Positions 59,050 to 64,000 of a stretch of 64,000 nucleotides of DNA are shown in pieces. Origin of the DNA: an uncultured Verrucomicrobia subdivision 3 bacterium (GTDB taxonomy: Bacteria; Verrucomicrobiota; Verrucomicrobiia; Limisphaerales; UBA11358); NCBI GenBank assembly GCA_903835255.1, contig CAILMI010000052.1, positions 1-64,000 on the forward strand, written 5' to 3'. Made by a program: the position numbers and the translations under genes. The notes beneath the pieces were generated by a model, which was not told the DNA's origin, searched no databases, and was given only the letters and a program-made list of their open reading frames with translations. Positions within the stretch are counted from its first letter, which is position 1. Each line of letters starts with the position of its first letter.

Positions 59050-59376
59050 TAAAGCACTTTTTACTCAGCAAGAGAGGCTGACTTTGGCCTGAGCTGGACC
59101 AAGTAGTCTCTTTGGCACGGAAATCAGTACTGTAATGCCCTTTTAAAATCATGCACTCCATCGCCAAAATTTTACTTATGACCATCAGGTGCCGGCTCAA
59201 TGCCGGGACCGCTCAATCACTTGTGTGCGTATGGCGGAAGCTCGGTGGGGATAAGTTTTTCAGACGTGCATGCACGCCAGTAAAACATAAATTTTTTACG
59301 TGCGGTTGGCCTGTTAAGCCGGCAGAATTTCCTTCATAGAAATCAATTAATCCAGTTACCAACGCATCCAATCAGT

Positions 59377-60864
59377 ATGGCATCTATAACCTCAACCCAT
59401 CCGGTTCCCTCCTCAACCTCCGGCGCTGGCGCCAACTATCGCGGTTCCTTTGCGATCATGACCTCGCTGTTTTTCCTGTGGGGGTTTATGACGGTGTTCA
59501 ACGATATTCTTATCCCGCGTTTTAAGGAGGCATTCACTCTGACCTATTTCCAGGCGATGCTCGTCCAGTTTGCTTTCTTCGGTGCCTACTTCGTCGGCTC
59601 GCTGATTTACTTCCTTATCTCAATCACGACCGGCGATCCGATTGCCAAGCTGGGTTACAAAAACGGCGTTGTCATCGGGTTGCTGATTTCCGCTACTGGC
59701 AGCGCCCTCTTTTGGCCAGCGGCGGTGGCGATGTCCTATCCTATGTTTCTCATCGCATTATTCGTCGTGGGTCTTGGATTTGCCATGCTTCAGATTGCGG
59801 CCAATCCTTACGTCACCATCCTGGGTCCTGAAAAGACAGCGTCTTCGCGCCTGAATTTGGCGCAGGGCTTTAATTCCATCGGGACCACCATTGGTCCGAT
59901 CATTGGCGGCTTTCTCATTTATCAATATTTCGCCAAGACCGGTGCTCACGGCGCGGACTCGGTCAAGCTGCCCTATCTGGCCTTCAGCATCGTGTTCGTG
60001 ATTCTGGCGGTAATCTTCTTCTTCATCCGCCTGCCGCATATCGGCGAAGGTCAGATTGAGCGTGGCGCTGGCGCTTTGAAGTATCCGCACGTTGTCCTCG
60101 GCGTCATCGCCATCTTCATGTATGTCGGCGGGGAAGTTTCGGTGGGCAGCGCCATCATCAATTTTTTGGGTCAGCCGGGCGTGGCAGGCCTCGACGCTGT
60201 GGAGGCGAGTAAATATGTGTCGCTCTATTGGGGCGGTCTGATGATTGGACGTTTCATGGGCGCGGTGGAACTGAGCGAGATGAAGAAGCGGAATAAGCAA
60301 ATCATGCTCATAGCGATTCCTCTGCTGGCTTACCTGCTGCTGTGGGCGGCCAAAAGCTGCCCGATGGAAGCGCTGCAAAGCAAATCCTTTAGTGAGATCT
60401 TTGCCCAGTGGGGCGAACAGTTCCGAGCGAACTGGCAGGTATTTAAACTTTACCTGCCGTTCATCGGCCTGTGCTGGACCCTGTTTCAATTCGGCAAGGG
60501 TAGAGCCGGGCGCACACTAACCATTTTCTCGCTGACCGTTGTAGCGTTATTATTGGTCGCGATTCTCATGGGCGGCAAACTTGCGATGTGGTGTATCGTG
60601 GCGATCGGCTTGTTTACCTCGATTGGCTGGTCGAACACGTTCTCGCTGGCGCTGGAAGGAACGGGGGGCTTAAAAAGCCAGGTATCGTCGCTGTTGGTGA
60701 TGGCGATTCTGGGCGGGGCGATTCTTCCGCCGGTGCAGGGTTACATCGCGGATGTAACCAAAAACCTCCAGCTCTCCTTTATCGTGCCGCTGATCGCCTA
60801 TGCTTACGTCGCCTTCTATGGAGCGATGGGGCATCGGATGAGGCGGAAGGCGCAGAATTCCTGA
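59377..60864 (+). CDS. MFS sugar transporter (FucP/GlcP-like)
   Basis: MTSLFFLWGFMTVFNDILIPRFKEAF; MLQIAANPYVTILGPEKTASSRLNLAQGFNSIGTTIGPIIGG. Confidence 0.92.
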   Translation: MASITSTHPVPSSTSGAGANYRGSFAIMTSLFFLWGFMTVFNDILIPRFKEAFTLTYFQAMLVQFAFFGAYFVGSLIYFLISITTGDPIAKLGYKNGVVIGLLISATGSALFWPAAVAMSYPMFLIALFVVGLGFAMLQIAANPYVTILGPEKTASSRLNLAQGFNSIGTTIGPIIGGFLIYQYFAKTGAHGADSVKLPYLAFSIVFVILAVIFFFIRLPHIGEGQIERGAGALKYPHVVLGVIAIFMYVGGEVSVGSAIINFLGQPGVAGLDAVEASKYVSLYWGGLMIGRFMGAVELSEMKKRNKQIMLIAIPLLAYLLLWAAKSCPMEALQSKSFSEIFAQWGEQFRANWQVFKLYLPFIGLCWTLFQFGKGRAGRTLTIFSLTVVALLLVAILMGGKLAMWCIVAIGLFTSIGWSNTFSLALEGTGGLKSQVSSLLVMAILGGAILPPVQGYIADVTKNLQLSFIVPLIAYAYVAFYGAMGHRMRRKAQNS

Positions 60865-60879
60865 GATCAATCAGCAAAA

Positions 60880-61980
60880 ATGAATTCGGACCATCGCGTG
60901 GTGCTGACGCTGGATGCCGGCGGAACCAGCTTCCGGTTTTCTGCGATGCGGGGAGGGGTCGCCGTCAGCAATACCATTGTTCTGCCTTCCAACGGCGATG
61001 ATTTGCAAGCGTGCCTCAAGAGCATCGTCGAAGGATTCAGGCAGGTTGAAGCCAAATGTCCGGCGCCACCGGTGGCTATTAGTTTTGCCTTTCCGGGGCC
61101 GGCCGATTATCCCAAGGGAATCATTGGTGATTTGAATAACCTTCCCGCTTTTCGAGGGGGCATTGCGCTCGGCCCGATGCTGGAAGAAAAATTCGGCATT
61201 CCGGTTTTCATCAACAACGACGGAGATCTCTTTGCCTACGGCGAGGCGATTGCTGGGCTGTTGCCGCACATCAATGATCTGCTGGAGAAAGTTGGCAGCC
61301 CAAAACGTTTTAAAAATCTGATTGGCGTGACCCTGGGCACGGGCTTTGGCGGCGGCATTGTGCGCGCAGGAGAACTGTTTCTAGGGGATAATTCCTTGTC
61401 CGGCGAAGTCTGGTTGCTGCGCAATAAAGTGGATCCCAAAATGAACGCCGAGGAGGGGGCCTGCATTCGGGCAGTCCGTCGCGTTTATGCTCAGCAGGCA
61501 GGCATTCCATTCCAAAGCGCACCGGATCCCAAAACAATCGCTCAGATTGCGCACGGCCCAAAATCACCCTCCCAAGAAGCGGCCATGGAAGCGTATCGCG
61601 GACTCGGGGAAGTGGTTGGCGACGCATTGGGGCAGGTGCTCACCCTGCTGGACGGCCTGGTCGTGATCGGCGGTGGGATTTCTGGCGGCCACAAGCTTTT
61701 TTTACCACCGCTTGTGGCGGAACTCAACAGCCACTACCAGCAGCCCAATGGCAACAAACTACGGCGGCTGGCGTCCAAGGTTTTCAATTTTGAAGATGCG
61801 GAACAGTTGGCGGATTTTCTGAAGGGGGAAACGCGTGAGATTGTCGTTCCTGGCAGCCAGCGTAAAATTTGTTATGACCCGCTCCCTCGCCTTGGCGTGG
61901 GGATCTCTCGGCTCGGCACCAGCGAGGCTGTGGCCATTGGCGCTTATGCTTTCGCTTTAAAAAAACTAGATCAATGTTGA
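60880..61980 (+). CDS. ROK family sugar kinase
   Basis: LTLDAGGTSFRFSAMRGG; PVFINNDGDLFAYGEA; GVTLGTGFGGGIVRAGELFLGDN; VVIGGGISGG. Confidence 0.9.
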   Translation: MNSDHRVVLTLDAGGTSFRFSAMRGGVAVSNTIVLPSNGDDLQACLKSIVEGFRQVEAKCPAPPVAISFAFPGPADYPKGIIGDLNNLPAFRGGIALGPMLEEKFGIPVFINNDGDLFAYGEAIAGLLPHINDLLEKVGSPKRFKNLIGVTLGTGFGGGIVRAGELFLGDNSLSGEVWLLRNKVDPKMNAEEGACIRAVRRVYAQQAGIPFQSAPDPKTIAQIAHGPKSPSQEAAMEAYRGLGEVVGDALGQVLTLLDGLVVIGGGISGGHKLFLPPLVAELNSHYQQPNGNKLRRLASKVFNFEDAEQLADFLKGETREIVVPGSQRKICYDPLPRLGVGISRLGTSEAVAIGAYAFALKKLDQC

Positions 61981-62001
61981 ATCCATCCATTCCAGTTGAT
62001 C

Positions 62002-64000
62002 TTACTGTTCCAGCAGCCGGTAGAACGCCGCTGGCGGAGTTCCGCCCAAGTTCGTAAATGGATCCTGAATTTGCAGCATGCCATTACTCGGGGCAAAATT
62101 TGTTTGAATTGGCAGCCAAGAACCATTGCTCAGGTTAGTGGAGCGCTCAGCCACATACTGATATCCGGGGACCCTTTGATAGGTTAACTTCACGCTGGAA
62201 CCGGAGGGATTAAGGATGCCGCTTTGGTTGACCGGATTTGGTGCCACCTGAGTAATAGCATTCAACCAGACGGTTGCCATTTTATTATAACCGCTTTGAT
62301 TGGGATGCAGACTATCGACGAGATCTGTACTCGCTAACGCTGAATGCAGGTCGACAAAAAAAACGGATTGGCCCATTGCCGAATGCCTTGCCACAATTCC
62401 TGAAACGTAAGGATTAAAAGTCGTCTCAATCAGGTTTTCCAACATCAGATTGTCTGTTCGCAGGGTTAAATTGGCCACGATCAACTTCGCATGGGGTTGA
62501 TTTGTGGCTATCAGTTGAATCAGCTGATCCAATCGGTTGGCAGCATTAGCCGTATCATAGTTTTGGCCATAGTCGTTGGTGCCGATGAGGAGTAAAATGA
62601 TGTCCGGGCTAGAAACGCTGTTGACCCATCCAAGGAAGCTGGAGGCGATCTGGTCGATCCGGTAACCGGAATGGCCTTCATGATTCGCCTGAGGCAACCA
62701 GACCGTTGGGTTGTTGTTTTGCGAGCCGACAAAATTCACGTTGTAATGAGCTGCCGTCAGGGCTTGATACAGCGGCGCGCGGTAACCGCCAGATGCGCCC
62801 TGTCCGTACGTAATGGAGTCGCCTAGGGGTAAAATTTTGATAGGGGATATCGGCGGTATCGCAATGACTTCTGAATACCCCCCAAAAACCGGACTTCCCA
62901 AAGCATTGCTGGCCGAGGCAGTGTATTTACCCTGATTGCCCGGACTATGAACGCCTTGGATATTGGTCAGGATGAGCGTCGCGTTGGTGGCCGCAGTCAT
63001 TAGTTTTAAGGTGTCTCCATAATACCACTGATAATGAATCGGAGGAGTTCCAAAAGCGCTGGCGGTCAAATTGACGGTCTGCCCTATATTGACATAAGTG
63101 AAAAGAGGTGAAATGGCCGTCCCTACGGCGGCAACGGAAGAGGTGGCAACGAGGCTATAGAGAAAAGAGGCACAACCAAAATTTTCAAAGGGAACACCGC
63201 TGGCGCCGCCTCCGGTTCCGGGGAAGTTAGGGCTCGCATTGGCGGTAAACTCATAAACACTGTTCCCATTATTGAGGTAATAGCTGCCATTAAATCCATT
63301 ATTGGTATTGATCACATCGCTGTAGGCATCGCTTTGGCTTCCGCCATTCATCTGATAGGCGACCACGGCATATGTAGCCGGCGGGAGTGAAACGGGTGCG
63401 GGCAGATTTTGATAACGGTAGCCATTATAGAGAGGGGCGGCGCTGCCAGAGGGAACGGTTACGCTTCCGCCTGTTATCGGAACATAAGTTCCACCTGCAT
63501 TGACAAACAGGGTGACGGGGTGAGCCGCCCGCAACCCGTCTCCCGCATAATCATAAACCCCCAAGTCCGATATCTGAATATTTGTGGCAACCACCGTAAA
63601 TGTGTGCCCGATGTTGAGTCCCGGATTGTCTCCATTGACCCCGTAGGGTCCATTGGTGCTTGCCGTATAAGCCGCCGAAGAGCCGGCGTTGGTGCCGATG
63701 GGAGTGTAGGTGAATGAAACGGAGGCTAAATTGGCATTGGCACCCGTATTGGGATAAGCCGGGCTTCCGGCGCTAACAAAATCGTAGGGACTCACCCCAT
63801 CATCATTAAAGTTAAGGGTGGCATTGACACCGCTCGCATTGGCTTCTGCATATGAATCGCTGAGGGGCGCCCCATTCATCTGGTACGCCACAATGGAATA
63901 ATTTCCCGCAGGCAAGGTAATCGGAGTTGCCAGGGGCATAAAACGAAAGCCATTTGCCAAGGGGGCGGATACACCGGCCGGAATCGCAACTGACCCACCG
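62002..64000 (-). CDS. Secreted multidomain SGNH/GDSL hydrolase with two repeated N-terminal modules (partial, 5' end outside window)
   Basis: LGDSITYGQGASGGYRAPLYQAL; ILLLIGTNDYGQN; DSLHPNQSGYNKMA; repeat AYQMNG(A/G)..SDSYAEANA / SDAYSDVIN; frame stays open to position 64000. Confidence 0.88.
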   Translation of the reverse strand, partial: GGSVAIPAGVSAPLANGFRFMPLATPITLPAGNYSIVAYQMNGAPLSDSYAEANASGVNATLNFNDDGVSPYDFVSAGSPAYPNTGANANLASVSFTYTPIGTNAGSSAAYTASTNGPYGVNGDNPGLNIGHTFTVVATNIQISDLGVYDYAGDGLRAAHPVTLFVNAGGTYVPITGGSVTVPSGSAAPLYNGYRYQNLPAPVSLPPATYAVVAYQMNGGSQSDAYSDVINTNNGFNGSYYLNNGNSVYEFTANASPNFPGTGGGASGVPFENFGCASFLYSLVATSSVAAVGTAISPLFTYVNIGQTVNLTASAFGTPPIHYQWYYGDTLKLMTAATNATLILTNIQGVHSPGNQGKYTASASNALGSPVFGGYSEVIAIPPISPIKILPLGDSITYGQGASGGYRAPLYQALTAAHYNVNFVGSQNNNPTVWLPQANHEGHSGYRIDQIASSFLGWVNSVSSPDIILLLIGTNDYGQNYDTANAANRLDQLIQLIATNQPHAKLIVANLTLRTDNLMLENLIETTFNPYVSGIVARHSAMGQSVFFVDLHSALASTDLVDSLHPNQSGYNKMATVWLNAITQVAPNPVNQSGILNPSGSSVKLTYQRVPGYQYVAERSTNLSNGSWLPIQTNFAPSNGMLQIQDPFTNLGGTPPAAFYRLLEQ

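Overview
This looks like a chromosomal window from a Verrucomicrobia-like bacterium; lineage is inferred from gene content and not tested. It has three zones. (1) 1-4.4 kb is a decayed defence / mobile-element island. It holds a YhcG (DUF1016) tail, a chimeric four-helix-bundle gene, a frameshifted RhuM gene, two near-identical hsdR 5' fragments flanking an intact Fic gene, a GIY-YIG module inserted in frame into an hsdR relic, REP/RPE-like palindromes, and a group II intron domain V/VI relic. (2) 4.4-36.6 kb is mostly core genome: methyltransferase, GPx, RidA, RmuC, Pgm, GltA, sucC/sucD split by two genes, GltX, CHAD, HU, a Ser/Thr kinase-nitrilase-reductase operon, GluQ, the complete F1Fo ATP synthase operon, and a threonine-synthase-like/MoaD-like/NIL operon. 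The last operon is preceded by a convincing SAM-I riboswitch with an intrinsic terminator. A tRNA-Arg(CCT) closes this zone. (3) 36.9-64 kb is a secreted glycan-degradation locus: a LamG protein, two repeats of [pseudopilin - GH92 - GH3], a PI-PLC-like protein, a large sensor kinase plus NarL-type regulator, an uncharacterised putative glycosidase, an MFS sugar transporter, a ROK kinase and an SGNH hydrolase. The two best candidates for undescribed biology are (a) the SAM-riboswitch-controlled ThrC-like/MoaD/NIL operon, read as a sulfur-carrier-dependent homocysteine pathway, and (b) the GIY-YIG module whose ends resemble short palindromes that also sit in frame inside hsdR. No searches were run, so all family names are from motif recognition.
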